Assembly (NCBI RefSeq): GCF_007096885.1
Contig: NZ_VJNO01000012.1
Coordinates: forward strand, 1-64,000
Reading direction: 5' to 3'
From: Streptomyces sp. 130
Lineage (GTDB): Bacteria > Actinomycetota > Actinomycetes > Streptomycetales > Streptomycetaceae
DNA length: 64,000 bases
Part shown: piece after piece, positions 41,593 to 49,921 of the stretch
Numbering within the stretch: position 1 is the stretch's first letter
Layout: every line of letters begins with the position of its first letter
Notes under the pieces: generated by a model
What the model was told of the DNA's origin: nothing
The model's input: the letters and a program-made list of their open reading frames with translations, nothing else
Database searches by the model: none
Made by a program: the position numbers and the translations under genes

Positions 41593-41603
41593 CGAATCTT
41601 TCG
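41593..41603. promoter_or_regulatory. BxlR operator candidate 1, CGAATCTTTCG
   Basis: This 11-mer has one mismatch from the palindromic GAAA-N-TTTC pattern seen upstream of the xylanase gene. It lies 15 bases upstream of the bxlE start, where bound repressor would block transcription. Confidence 0.65.
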
Positions 41604-41680
41604 GAGTTGCTTGCGAATGTTGCCGGAACCGTACGGTTGGGTTTCGGGCCAGTCAAGAGGTCGCGGAGCGCGAATTTTTC

Positions 41681-41691
41681 GCCGGGGGCCC
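41681..41691. promoter_or_regulatory. BxlR operator candidate 2, CGAATTTTTCG
   Basis: A second near-palindrome of the same family, 39 bases upstream of the bxlR start and 88 bases from candidate 1, in the same divergent region. It could serve autoregulation of bxlR or looping with candidate 1. Confidence 0.6.
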
Positions 41692-41729
41692 CGCCTCCGT
41701 TCGGGCGTCCGGCGGTTACGATTCGCTGT

Positions 41730-42788
41730 ATGAGCCCCGGAAACGTCCAGTCACATCAGGAGAATGCGCCTGCCGCAGCGCCGTCGGACGGCACTGCCAC
41801 GCTGGCGGAAATCGCCCGAGCGGCCGGAGTCTCGGCTCCGACAGTTTCGAAGGTGCTGAACGGGCGTGCCGATGTCGCGCCCGGTACGCGCACCAAGGTC
41901 GAGGAGCTGCTGCTCCAGCACGGCTACCGCCGCAGACGCGGCTCGACCACGCAGTCGCAACTCATCGACCTGGTCTTCCACGAGCTGGACAGCGCCTGGG
42001 CCATGGAGGTCGTACGCGGGGTGGAGAACGTCGCCCGCGAGGAGGGCCTGAGCCTGGTCCTCTCGGAGAGCGCGGGACGCCTCAGCCCCGGGCAGACCTG
42101 GGTCGACGGGGTCCTGGCCCGCCGGCCGGTCGGGGTCATCCTGGTCCTGTCCGACCTCACGGCCGCCCAGCGCGCGCAGCTCACCAGCCGCAGCATCCCG
42201 TACGCGGTGGTCGACCCGGCCGGAGACCCCGGCGACGACATCCCCTCGGTCGGCACGACGAACTGGCAGGGCGGTCTGGCCGCGACCCGCCACCTCACCG
42301 GCCTGGGCCACCGCCGGATCGGCGTGGTCAGCGGACCGTCCCGGATGATGTGCAGCCTGGCCCGGGTGGACGGCTACCGGGCCGCCCTGGAGACGGCGGG
42401 GCTGCCGAGCGATCCGTCGCTGGTCCGCGAGGGCGAGTTCTCGCACGAGGCGGGGTACGCGGCCGGCATGGAGCTGCTGCGCTCGGCGGACCGGCCGACC
42501 GCCGTCTTCGCCGGCAACGACCTCCAGGCGCTCGGCGTGTACGAGGCGGCGCGCGAGCTCGGTCTGCGCATCCCCGAGGACCTGAGCGTCGTGGGCTTCG
42601 ACGACCTGCCGCTCACCCGGTGGATCGGGCCCCCGCTGACCACGGTGCGCCAGCCCCTGATCGAGATGGCCGAGACGGCGGCCCGGCTGGTGCTCGACCT
42701 CGGCCGGGGCCGGCAGCCCGCGACGACCCGGGTGGACCTGGCGACGAATCTGGTGGTCCGCAGCAGCACGGCCCCGCCCTGCCGCTGA
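41730..42788 (+). CDS. bxlR: LacI family repressor of the xylobiose operon
   Basis: A 352-residue LacI/GalR regulator. An N-terminal Ala/Pro-rich extension of about 22 residues precedes the helix-turn-helix [22 protein letters not shown]. The sensor domain contains [40 protein letters not shown] and [19 protein letters not shown]. It is divergent from bxlE and corresponds in position to BxlR of the known bxlEFGA system, which is released from DNA by xylobiose. The three CGAA-type sites here are its likely targets. The ATG at 41730 has no strong ribosome site; a start slightly downstream is possible. Confidence 0.88.
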   Translation: MSPGNVQSHQENAPAAAPSDGTATLAEIARAAGVSAPTVSKVLNGRADVAPGTRTKVEELLLQHGYRRRRGSTTQSQLIDLVFHELDSAWAMEVVRGVENVAREEGLSLVLSESAGRLSPGQTWVDGVLARRPVGVILVLSDLTAAQRAQLTSRSIPYAVVDPAGDPGDDIPSVGTTNWQGGLAATRHLTGLGHRRIGVVSGPSRMMCSLARVDGYRAALETAGLPSDPSLVREGEFSHEAGYAAGMELLRSADRPTAVFAGNDLQALGVYEAARELGLRIPEDLSVVGFDDLPLTRWIGPPLTTVRQPLIEMAETAARLVLDLGRGRQPATTRVDLATNLVVRSSTAPPCR

Positions 42789-42797
42789 GCCGGGGCC

Positions 42798-42832
42798 GCC
42801 CGGACCGGGACACCCCGGGCCGTGGTCCGGGC
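42798..42832 (+). terminator. Terminator hairpin after bxlR
   Basis: GCCCGGACC (42798-42806) pairs with GGTCCGGGC (42824-42832). The 17-base loop contains a further small hairpin. It begins ten bases after the bxlR stop. Confidence 0.55.
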
Positions 42833-42897
42833 CGCTGTCAGTGCCGGGGTGCAGACTGACCGATGTCCGGCACAACGGCGTTTCGGGAGGTTCGGTC

Positions 42898-43986
42898 ATG
42901 ACCGGGGTACTGCTCACCGTGGGCACCCGCAAGGGGCTCTTCATCGGCCGCAGGCGCGGCGGTACGTGGGAGTTCGACGGGCCGCATTTCAACGCCCAGG
43001 CGATCTACTCGGTCGCCATCGACACCCGGGGCGAGCGGCCCCGGCTGCTGGTCGGCGGGGACAGCGCGCACTGGGGCCCGTCCGTCTTCCACTCCGACGA
43101 CCTGGGCGCGAGCTGGGTCGAGCCGAGGACCCCGGCCGTGAAGTTCCCGGAGTTCACCGGGACTTCGCTGGAGCGGGTGTGGCAGCTGCACCCGGCGGGG
43201 CCCGAGGCGCCGGGCGTCGTCTACGCGGGCACGGAGCCGGCCGCGCTCTTCCGGTCGGCGGACGGCGGCGAGTCCTTCGAGCTGGTGCGCCCGCTGTGGG
43301 AGCACCCGACGCGCGAGCGATGGGTGCCCGGCGGAGGCGGCGAGGGGCTGCACACGATCCTGACCGACGAGCGGGACGCGCGCGCCGTGACGGTCGCGGT
43401 CTCCACCGCCGGGGTGTTCCGGACCGCCGACGGCGGCGCGAGCTGGTCCCCGGCCAACAAGGGGGTCTCGGCGGTCTTCCTGCCCGACCCGGACCCGGAG
43501 TTCGGCCAGTGCGTGCACAAGGTCAGCCGGGACGCGGCCGACCCGGACCGCCTCTACCTGCAGAACCACTGGGGCGTCTTCCGCAGCGACGACGCCGGGG
43601 GCAACTGGACGGACATCGGCGCGGGCCTGCCCTCGGACTTCGGCTTCGCCGTGGCCGCCCACCCGCACCGGGCGGACACCGCGTACGTCTTCCCCATCAA
43701 CGCCGACGCCGACCGGGTGCCCGCCGAGCACCGCTGCCGGGTCTTCCGGACCACCGACGCGGGCGCCCACTGGGAGCCCCTGTCGGCGGGCCTGCCCGAG
43801 GGCGCGCACTACGGCACGGTGCTGCGCGACGCGCTCTGCACGGACGACGCGGACCCGGCCGGGGTCTACTTCGGCAACCGCAACGGCGAGTTGTACGCGA
43901 GCGCGGACGACGGGGACAGCTGGGAGCAGCTCGCCTCGCACCTCCCGGACGTGCTGTGCGTGCGGGCGGCGGTGGTCGAGGTGTGA
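42898..43986 (+). CDS. BNR/Asp-box repeat beta-propeller protein
   Basis: A 362-residue protein with repeated Asp-box-like motifs (SDDLGASW, SADGGESF, TADGGASWS, SDDAGGNWTD, TTDAGAHWEP, SADDGDSWEQ), predicting a beta-propeller as in sialidases, xyloglucanases and photosystem assembly factors. It starts MTGVLLTVGTRKGLFIGRRR and has no signal peptide, so it is probably cytoplasmic. No sialidase Arg triad or catalytic Tyr is evident. Such proteins are often annotated as exo-alpha-sialidase without support. GGGAGG lies 8 bases before the ATG at 42898. Function unknown. Confidence 0.75.
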   Translation: MTGVLLTVGTRKGLFIGRRRGGTWEFDGPHFNAQAIYSVAIDTRGERPRLLVGGDSAHWGPSVFHSDDLGASWVEPRTPAVKFPEFTGTSLERVWQLHPAGPEAPGVVYAGTEPAALFRSADGGESFELVRPLWEHPTRERWVPGGGGEGLHTILTDERDARAVTVAVSTAGVFRTADGGASWSPANKGVSAVFLPDPDPEFGQCVHKVSRDAADPDRLYLQNHWGVFRSDDAGGNWTDIGAGLPSDFGFAVAAHPHRADTAYVFPINADADRVPAEHRCRVFRTTDAGAHWEPLSAGLPEGAHYGTVLRDALCTDDADPAGVYFGNRNGELYASADDGDSWEQLASHLPDVLCVRAAVVEV

Positions 43987-44002
43987 GCTCCGGGCGAGCC
44001 GC

Positions 44003-44680
44003 TCACGGCAGCCGCCAGTCGACCGGCTGGGCGCCCTGGGCGACGAGCAGTTCGTTGACCCGGCTGAACGGCCTGGACCCGAAGAAGCCGCGGTCGGCGG
44101 ACATCGGGGAGGGGTGGGCGGACTCGATGGCCGGCAGGTCGCCGAGCAACGGCCGCAGATTGCGGGCGTCGCGGCCCCAGAGCACGGACACCAGCGGCTT
44201 GCCCCGGGCGGCCAGGGCGCGGATGGCCTGTTCGGTGACCTCCTCCCAGCCCTTGCCGCGGTGGGCGCCGGGCGAGCGGGGCGCGGTGGTCAGCGCCCTG
44301 TTCAGCAGCAGCACGCCCTGCCGGGTCCACGGGGTCAGGTCGCCGTTGGACGGCCGGGGCAGCCCGAGGTCGGCGTTGAGCTCGCGGTAGATGTTCTCCA
44401 GGCTGCCCGGCAGCCTGCGGACGTCCGGCGAGACCGCGAAGCTCAGCCCGATCGCCATCCCCGGCGTGGGGTAGGGGTCCTGACCGACGATCAGGACCCG
44501 TACGTCCTCGAAGGGCTGCTGGAACGCGCGCAGCACGTTCGCCCCGGAGGGGAGGTAGGTGCGGCCGGCCGCGACCTCCGCACGCAGGAAATCGCCCATG
44601 GCGGCGATGCGCCCCGCCACCGGGGCCAGGGCGTCGGCCCAGCCGGGCTCGACTACTTCGTTCAACGGTCGCGCTGTCAC
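44003..44680 (-). CDS. ung: Uracil-DNA glycosylase, family 1
   Basis: A 225-residue base-excision repair enzyme that removes uracil from DNA. The water-activating loop is [16 protein letters not shown], the uracil pocket includes LLLNRALTT, and the DNA-intercalating loop is [17 protein letters not shown]. The common GQDPYH is GQDPYP here, which I recall as normal for actinomycete Ung. GTG at 44680 is the start, after AGGGTGAT. It is convergent with the BNR gene (16-base gap) and divergent from the kinase gene. Confidence 0.92.
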   Translation of the reverse strand: MTARPLNEVVEPGWADALAPVAGRIAAMGDFLRAEVAAGRTYLPSGANVLRAFQQPFEDVRVLIVGQDPYPTPGMAIGLSFAVSPDVRRLPGSLENIYRELNADLGLPRPSNGDLTPWTRQGVLLLNRALTTAPRSPGAHRGKGWEEVTEQAIRALAARGKPLVSVLWGRDARNLRPLLGDLPAIESAHPSPMSADRGFFGSRPFSRVNELLVAQGAQPVDWRLP

Positions 44681-44765
44681 GGAAGATCACCCTACCGGCG
44701 CAACGCGGTGCCCCGGGGATAGGGTGCTGCCCGTCCCTCACCTCTTCGTCCCCGGGAGCCGGTCC

Positions 44766-45776
44766 ATGACCTCACACGGACAACCGGGCACGTTCGTACT
44801 CGGCGTGGACTCGGGCGGCTCGGGCCTCCGGGTGGCGCTGGGCACGGCCGAGGCGGACGCCCCCCTGGCGACCGTCGCGTGCGGCGGTCCGGTGCGCACC
44901 GGGCCGCGCGGCATCGACGCCGCCCACCTCCTGGATCAGGTGCTGCCCGCCGTACGCGGCCTGCTCGACGAGCACGGCCCCGGCGGGCGGATCACCGCCG
45001 CGGCCGTCGGCGCCGCGGGGATGGCCACGCTGGGCGACGAGTTGCGCGCCGAACTGCCGGACGCCCTGGCGGACGCGCTGGGGGTGCGCCGGATCGCGCT
45101 CGCGGCGGACGCGGTGACCGCGTACGCCGGGGCGGTCGGGCAGCGGCCCGGCGCGGTGGTGGCCGCCGGCACCGGGCTGATCGCGCTGGGCACGGACCTG
45201 ACGGGGTGGCGGCGGGCGGACGGCTGGGGGCACCTGCTGGGCGACAGCGGGGGCGGCGCCTGGATCGGGCGGGCCGGGCTCGACGCCGCGATGCGCGCGT
45301 ACGACGGGCGGCGCGGTGGCTCGCCCGCGCTGCTGGCGCGGCTGGAAGCGGTGTTCGGACCGCCCGGGGAGCTGCCCGGTCTCCTCTATCCGCGCGCCGA
45401 CCGGCCCGCGCTGCTGGCTTCGTTCGCGCCGGAGGTGGCCGCGTGCGCGGACCGCGACCCGGTCGCCGAGGGCATCCTGCGGGGAGCCGCCGCGCACATC
45501 GCGGAGGCCGCCGCGGCGGTGTGCCCGGAGGCGGAGGCGGACGGGGAGGCGTGCGAAGTCGCGCTGACGGGCGGGCTGTTCCGGATGGGCGAACCGTTGC
45601 TCGCCCCGCTGCGCGAGGAGTTGGCGCGGCTGCTGCCCCGGGCACGGGCCGTCCCCGGTTCGGGTGATCCCCTGATCGGCGCGCTGCGCATCGCCCAGGC
45701 CCTGGACGCCGGGGGGCTGCGGCTGCCGCACCATCCGACGCTGCTCTGCGTTCCGGCGCCCGGCCCACGGGAGTAG
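44766..45776 (+). CDS. BadF/BadG/BcrA/BcrD-type ATPase family kinase (N-acetylglucosamine kinase-like)
   Basis: A 336-residue ASKHA-fold protein. The phosphate-1 motif is FVLGVDSGGSGLRVALG, phosphate-2 is GAVVAAGTGLIALG, and the adenosine motif is VALTGGLFRMG. GWGHLLGDSGGGAWIGRAGLDAAMRAYDG is the sugar-site block typical of bacterial GlcNAc/glucosamine kinases of this family. It should phosphorylate an amino sugar or related sugar in the cytoplasm. GGGAG lies upstream of the ATG at 44766. No nag genes are adjacent, and I see no DasR-like site near it, so amino-sugar specificity is a family-level guess. Confidence 0.8.
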   Translation: MTSHGQPGTFVLGVDSGGSGLRVALGTAEADAPLATVACGGPVRTGPRGIDAAHLLDQVLPAVRGLLDEHGPGGRITAAAVGAAGMATLGDELRAELPDALADALGVRRIALAADAVTAYAGAVGQRPGAVVAAGTGLIALGTDLTGWRRADGWGHLLGDSGGGAWIGRAGLDAAMRAYDGRRGGSPALLARLEAVFGPPGELPGLLYPRADRPALLASFAPEVAACADRDPVAEGILRGAAAHIAEAAAAVCPEAEADGEACEVALTGGLFRMGEPLLAPLREELARLLPRARAVPGSGDPLIGALRIAQALDAGGLRLPHHPTLLCVPAPGPRE

Positions 45777-45914
45777 AGTGCGGGGCGGACGGACGGCGGC
45801 AGCGGGTCAGGGTAGTCGGCCGGTAAGCCGCCGATCGGATAAAAGCGGACAGAGGCCGCTCGACCGGACCCTCCCCGCGCAGGACGTCGTCCGAAACCAG
45901 TAGCATGCGGCGCC

Positions 45915-46838
45915 ATGAGCACCCCCACTGGGCCCGCTTCCGGCCTGCCTGTACGAATGCCGCGACCTCGCCAGTCCGGACGGCACCGCCGCCCGGAGCC
46001 CGTGGTCGCACCCGAGGGCGCTGCCGCGCTCGTTCTCGCCGTTCCCGGCACCCCCTCCTCGACGAGCCGCGGTCTGGCCGAAGAGGTCATCAGCATCGCC
46101 CGTTCCGAGCTGCCCGGTCTGAACGCCCTGATCGGTTACGTGGACGGGGACGACGCCGAGTACCCGGCGCTGGCCTCCGTCATCGCGCACTCCGCCGCCG
46201 AGCGCACCGCGCGCTACGAGCAGGCGCTGGCCGCGGGCCGCGAGGTCGCCGAGCCCGAGGGCCCGGCAGCCGTGGTGGTCCCGCTGCTCGCGGGTCCGGA
46301 GGGCACGCTGGTGCGGCGGATACGTCAGGCGATCACCGACAGCGAGGCCCCGGCGGAGCTGACCGACGTGCTCGGCCCGCACCCGCTGCTGGCCGAGGCG
46401 CTGCACGTCCGGCTGTCGGAGGCCGGGCTGGCCCGCGCCGACCGGGCCAGGCTCTTCACGGTGGCGACGGCCGCCGACGGCATCGTGCTCGCCACGGTGG
46501 GCGGCGAGGAGGCCGTGCAGGCGGCGGGGATCACGGGCATGCTGCTCGCGGCCCGGCTCGCGGTGCCGGTGATGGCCGCCGCGCTCGACGTGGAGGGTTC
46601 GGTCGCCGCGATCGCCGATCAGCTGAAGGGCTCCGGCTCGCTCCAGCTGGCCGTGGCGCCGTACCTGGTGGGCCCCGAGGTGGAAGAGGGTCTGCTGGAC
46701 GCCGCGGCCAAGGAGGCCGGCTGCGCGAGCGCCGAGCCGCTGGGCGCGTATCCGGCGATCGGCAAGCTGGTCCTCTCGTTGTACACCTCGGCCCTCGGGA
46801 TCGCTCCCGCGGTGGCTCAGGGGGCGCAGGCCCGCTGA
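45915..46838 (+). CDS. CbiX/sirohydrochlorin chelatase-like protein lacking the usual histidine
   Basis: A 307-residue protein with the two-lobe layout of the CbiX/CbiK chelatase family: LVLAVPGTPSSTSRGLAEEVISIAR, VVVPLLAGPEGTLVRRIRQAI, then a second half with IVLATVGGEEAVQAAGITGMLLAARL and LAVAPYLVGPEVEEGLLDAA. In active chelatases the first strand ends in AHGSRD with a metal-binding His; here it reads AVPGTPS, and the second-site His is also not visible. An N-terminal 35-residue Arg/Pro-rich tail is probably disordered. Enzyme activity as a cobalt or iron chelatase is therefore doubtful. Confidence 0.7.
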   Translation: MSTPTGPASGLPVRMPRPRQSGRHRRPEPVVAPEGAAALVLAVPGTPSSTSRGLAEEVISIARSELPGLNALIGYVDGDDAEYPALASVIAHSAAERTARYEQALAAGREVAEPEGPAAVVVPLLAGPEGTLVRRIRQAITDSEAPAELTDVLGPHPLLAEALHVRLSEAGLARADRARLFTVATAADGIVLATVGGEEAVQAAGITGMLLAARLAVPVMAAALDVEGSVAAIADQLKGSGSLQLAVAPYLVGPEVEEGLLDAAAKEAGCASAEPLGAYPAIGKLVLSLYTSALGIAPAVAQGAQAR

Positions 46839-46854
46839 CCCTTGTGACATGCGT

Positions 46855-46893
46855 GAGGCCCCGGCCCGGACGGCAGTCCGGCACCGGGGCCTC
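46855..46893. terminator. Bidirectional terminator hairpin
   Basis: GAGGCCCCGG-C-CCGGAC (46855-46871) pairs with GTCCGG-CA-CCGGGGCCTC (46876-46893). It lies in the 73-base gap between the convergent CbiX-like and lactonase genes. Confidence 0.8.
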
Positions 46894-46911
46894 GGTCGTG
46901 TCCGGGAGGGC

Positions 46912-47958
46912 TCAGCCGAAGATCACGCAGGAGGCCGCAGGGGCGTCCAGGGAGCCGTCGTGGCGCGGGACGCCGGTCTCCCGGTCCACGGTGAACCAGG
47001 CGACGTTCCCGCTGCGCTCATTGGCCGCGTACAGCCGCCGCCCGGTCGGGTCCAGCGCCAGGTCGCGGGGCCAGTGCCCGCCGCAGCCCACGGTCGCGAC
47101 CAGGGCCGGCTTCTCACCGGTCGGGTCGAGTGCGAGGACGGAGATGCTGTCGTGGCCCCGGTTGGCCGCCCACAGGAACCGGCCGTCCTGGGCGACGACG
47201 ACCTCGGAGGCGTAGCTCTCGACGGTCACGTCCTCCGGGAGCACCGGGATCTCGCCGACCGGTTCCAGGACGCCCGCCGCGGCGTCCCAGCGGCACACGG
47301 TGAGGGTGGGCTCCAGTTCGTTGAGCACGTAGGCGTGGCGGCCCGAGGGGTGGAAGGCCAGGTGGCGGGGGCCGGTGCCGGGGCGCAGGGCGGTCTCGCC
47401 GTGCGGACTCAGCTCGCCGGTGGCCGGGTCGACCGCGCAGACCCGGATCGAGTCGGTGCCGAGGTCGACGCTGAGCAGCCAGGCCCCGGAGGGGTCGGGC
47501 AGGACCTGGTGGGCGTGCGGGCCCTCCTGGCGGTCGGCGACCGGTCCGCCGCCCTCGTGCGCGAGGACCGCGGCGACGGGGCCGAGGGTGCCGTCCTCGG
47601 CGACGGGCAGCACGCTGACGCTGCCCGAGCCGTAGTTCGCGGTGACCAGGTGGCCGGCGGCGAGGGTGAGGTGGGTGGGGCCGTCGCCGTCCACCGCCCG
47701 GACCCGGCCGAGCGGACGGGGTTCGTCCGTGGTGACGTCCAGGGCTGCCGCACCACCCGGCTCGGTCTCGCTGACCGCGTACAGGACCGTGCCGCCGGCG
47801 CCGAGCGCCAGGTAGGAGGGGTCGGGCACGGCGTCCGTGGTGCCCAGGACCGTGAGCGCGCCGGTCTCCGCGTCCACGGCGGCGACGGTGACGCCCCGCC
47901 CGCCCGCCGAGGTGAACGACCCGATGAATGCCCGTGCCGCTCCGTTGCTGCTGTCCAC
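46912..47958 (-). CDS. Lactonase family protein (6-phosphogluconolactonase-like beta-propeller)
   Basis: A 348-residue seven-bladed beta-propeller of the Pgl/YbhE type. Repeats such as PSYLALGAGGTVLYAVSE, PTHLTLAAGHLVTANYGSGSVSVLPV, GPHAHQVLPDPSGAWLLSVDLGTDSIRV, GPRHLAFHPSGRHAYVLNELEPTLTV and WPRDLALDPTGRRLYAANERSGNV match the family. These enzymes hydrolyse sugar lactones in the oxidative pentose phosphate pathway or related routes. There is no signal peptide. The GTG at 47958 follows GGAGGAG by 5 bases. It is probably monocistronic, and the FUSC gene upstream is 124 bases away. Confidence 0.85.
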   Translation of the reverse strand: MDSSNGAARAFIGSFTSAGGRGVTVAAVDAETGALTVLGTTDAVPDPSYLALGAGGTVLYAVSETEPGGAAALDVTTDEPRPLGRVRAVDGDGPTHLTLAAGHLVTANYGSGSVSVLPVAEDGTLGPVAAVLAHEGGGPVADRQEGPHAHQVLPDPSGAWLLSVDLGTDSIRVCAVDPATGELSPHGETALRPGTGPRHLAFHPSGRHAYVLNELEPTLTVCRWDAAAGVLEPVGEIPVLPEDVTVESYASEVVVAQDGRFLWAANRGHDSISVLALDPTGEKPALVATVGCGGHWPRDLALDPTGRRLYAANERSGNVAWFTVDRETGVPRHDGSLDAPAASCVIFG

Positions 47959-48082
47959 CGCTGCTCCTCCCCGCCGGCTGTACGCGGCGGACGTGGCCGT
48001 CGTGATCTTCCGCCGCGACGGTAGCAGTGCCGCGCTGCGGTCTGGACCAAGGGTGCGCCGGCCGGGCCGTGCCCGAAGGCGG

Positions 48083-49600
48083 TCAGGCGGTGACGAGGGG
48101 TGCGCCCGGCGGGGTGTGCAGCGGCGCGGCGAGTTCGGCGAGCGCGCGTTCCAGGCTGTGCAGATGGGCGAGCGCGGGTTCGGTGGCGGCGGGATGCGCC
48201 GGGACGGCGGATGCCACGGCCGTACGGCCGGTCAGGGCCTCCACCGCGTTCTCGACGCGCCAGCAGGCGGCGGCGAGCCGGGCGTCGTGGGACGCCTCCG
48301 GATCGGCGGCCACCGAGGCGAGGCCGCGCACCTCGCGGGCGCACGCGTCGAGCAGGGCCAGTACGTGTCCGGCCCGGGCCCGGCGGGCGCGGAGCGGGCT
48401 CAGCGGGTGGACCAGCGGGGCGAGCGAGAGGCGGACGCGGCCGAGGAGCGCCTCCAGCTCGGCGATGCGCGGGGCCGGGTCGGCGGTGGCGGAGCCGGAG
48501 AGCCGGGCGGCGGCCTCCTCGGTGCAGGCGTGCACGCAGCGCAGGGCGCGCTGGATCCAGGCGTCCGTCGTGGCGTGCGTGGTGACGGGCAGGACGCACA
48601 GCACCGCGAGCATCGCGCCGAGCGCGCCGACGGCGGTCTCGCCGAGCCGCAGGGCGAGCAGGCCGGGGTCGAGGACGCCCAGCGAACCGTAGAGGGCGCC
48701 GGCCATGACCGTCACGGAGAGCATCATCCAGGTGTACGACACCGCGGCCGTGTAGAAGATCCCGAACACCCCGGCGGCGACGACGAGGGCCGTGGGCACG
48801 GGCGCGCCGTGCAGCGGGACGACGACGGCGAGGCCGACCGGGATGCCGATGAGGGTGCCCAGCACCCGGCGGAAGCCGCGTACCAGGGTCTCGCCGCGCG
48901 AGGCGGTGTTCACGAAGACCCACCAGGTGGCGCCGACGGCCCAGTACCAGCGCTGGTCGGACATCAGCTGCCCGGCCATGAGCGCGACGGCTCCGCCGGT
49001 GACCGCCTGCACGGCCTGACGGGTGGTGACCCTGGCCAGGCCGGTGCCGGCGGGCGGGGCCGGCGCGGCGGGGGCGGCCAGCCGGCGTTCGTAGCACCAG
49101 AGGCCGAAACGGACGGCCGACGCGGAGAGCAGGGAGAGGGCGACGGCGGCGTAGAGCTCGGGGAGCTGCCCGGGCAGGGTGTGGAGGAACTGCGTGGTGA
49201 AGAAGGCCATGAAGGCGAAGACGCCGAGGGAGTGGCCGCGCGGCCCCCACCGCCTCGCGTGGACCCCCGCCCCCATGACCGCGAGGAACGCGGTGTCGCG
49301 GGCGAGCGGGTGGTCGTGGAGTACGGCGGCGAGCGCGAGCACCGGGAAGCCGACGGCGGGCAGCAGCGCGGTGGTGACCGCCTGGCCCCGGACCGTGGGG
49401 TCGGTCACGGTGAAAAGTGCGAGCAGCGCGGCCAGGCCGCCGGTGATGGCCGCCACGAGCGAGTGGCCGGCGAGCCCGCACACCACGACGGCGAGCCCGA
49501 TGCCGAGCACCGCGCGGCAGGCGAAGCGCAGCCGCGTCCGGCCGGGGTCCGGGGCCACGAACGCTTTCCTCAGCACTGCTGCTCCCCCACTCCGGTCCAC
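48083..49600 (-). CDS. FUSC family transporter (aromatic acid exporter-like)
   Basis: A 505-residue membrane protein with two sets of membrane helices: a first group at about residues 25-165 and a second at about 195-330 including RWYWAVGATWWVFVNTASRGETLVRGFRRVLGTLIGIPVG, the FUSC hallmark (TxxRxxGTxxG). The C-terminal 150 residues are cytoplasmic and helical. Relatives such as YccC and AaeB export aromatic acids. The GTG at 49600 has GGGAG 5 bases upstream; a second GTG at 49576 also has GGGGAG and is an alternative. It is divergent from the LPMO gene across a 321-base region. Confidence 0.8.
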   Translation of the reverse strand: MDRSGGAAVLRKAFVAPDPGRTRLRFACRAVLGIGLAVVVCGLAGHSLVAAITGGLAALLALFTVTDPTVRGQAVTTALLPAVGFPVLALAAVLHDHPLARDTAFLAVMGAGVHARRWGPRGHSLGVFAFMAFFTTQFLHTLPGQLPELYAAVALSLLSASAVRFGLWCYERRLAAPAAPAPPAGTGLARVTTRQAVQAVTGGAVALMAGQLMSDQRWYWAVGATWWVFVNTASRGETLVRGFRRVLGTLIGIPVGLAVVVPLHGAPVPTALVVAAGVFGIFYTAAVSYTWMMLSVTVMAGALYGSLGVLDPGLLALRLGETAVGALGAMLAVLCVLPVTTHATTDAWIQRALRCVHACTEEAAARLSGSATADPAPRIAELEALLGRVRLSLAPLVHPLSPLRARRARAGHVLALLDACAREVRGLASVAADPEASHDARLAAACWRVENAVEALTGRTAVASAVPAHPAATEPALAHLHSLERALAELAAPLHTPPGAPLVTA

Positions 49601-49827
49601 CGGCTCTCCCTTCCAGGCACGAGTTCAGGCACGACTTCAGGCACGAAAAAGGCGCCGCGGAGGTCCGCAGCGCCATCGACGGATACATCAGACCATCCGA
49701 AGGGCGGTTGGCTCAAATTGGACTCGATTCATTGGGCCATTGGCTCACCAGACGCCGCATCCGAGCGGCCAGGCGGTGGCCAACGGACCAGCCCCGCCGG
49801 AAGGCCGCCGCACCAGGCGGCCACCTT

Positions 49828-49839
49828 TGGTCTAGACAT
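49828..49839. promoter_or_regulatory. DasR-responsive element (dre) candidate 1
   Basis: TGGTCTAGACAT matches 11 or more positions of the dre core TGGTCTAGACCA on which the GntR-family regulator DasR binds. It overlaps the probable -35 box of the LPMO promoter, a position suited to repression relieved by glucosamine-6-phosphate. Confidence 0.8.
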
Positions 49840-49861
49840 GTCAATTTGCCATCGCTATGCT
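49833..49861 (+). promoter_or_regulatory. Probable LPMO promoter
   Basis: TAGACA (49833-49838) and TATGCT (49856-49861) are separated by 17 bases, a good match to vegetative -35/-10 boxes. The first dre overlaps the -35 and the second lies just downstream of the -10, around the expected transcription start. Confidence 0.6.
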
Positions 49862-49867
49862 CACCCT

Positions 49868-49879
49868 TGGTCTAGACCG
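49868..49879. promoter_or_regulatory. DasR-responsive element (dre) candidate 2
   Basis: TGGTCTAGACCG is an almost perfect dre core, 40 bases after candidate 1 (about four helical turns), near the expected transcription start. Two sites on one face of the DNA suggest cooperative DasR binding. Confidence 0.82.
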
Positions 49880-49921
49880 CAGAACTCTCCGGACATCACC
49901 CCACATCTCCAGGAGCGACGT

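Larger units (their letters stand above)
49601..49921. other. 321-bp divergent intergenic region, FUSC / LPMO
   Basis: The right part holds two DasR-like sites and a promoter for the LPMO gene, listed separately. The left part, 49601-49820, is less ordered and includes short direct repeats of GTTCAGGCACGA-like sequence (CAGGCACGA at about 49613-49645, twice or more). I see no gene in it. Confidence 0.5.

Noticed and set aside
42898..43986. Sialidase
   Set aside because: Asp-box repeats are present, but the FRIP motif, Arg triad and secretion signal are not; only a generic beta-propeller can be supported.
44003..44680. GQDPYP instead of GQDPYH in Ung as a possible defect
   Set aside because: I recall this variant as usual in actinomycete Ung, and all other active-site blocks are intact.
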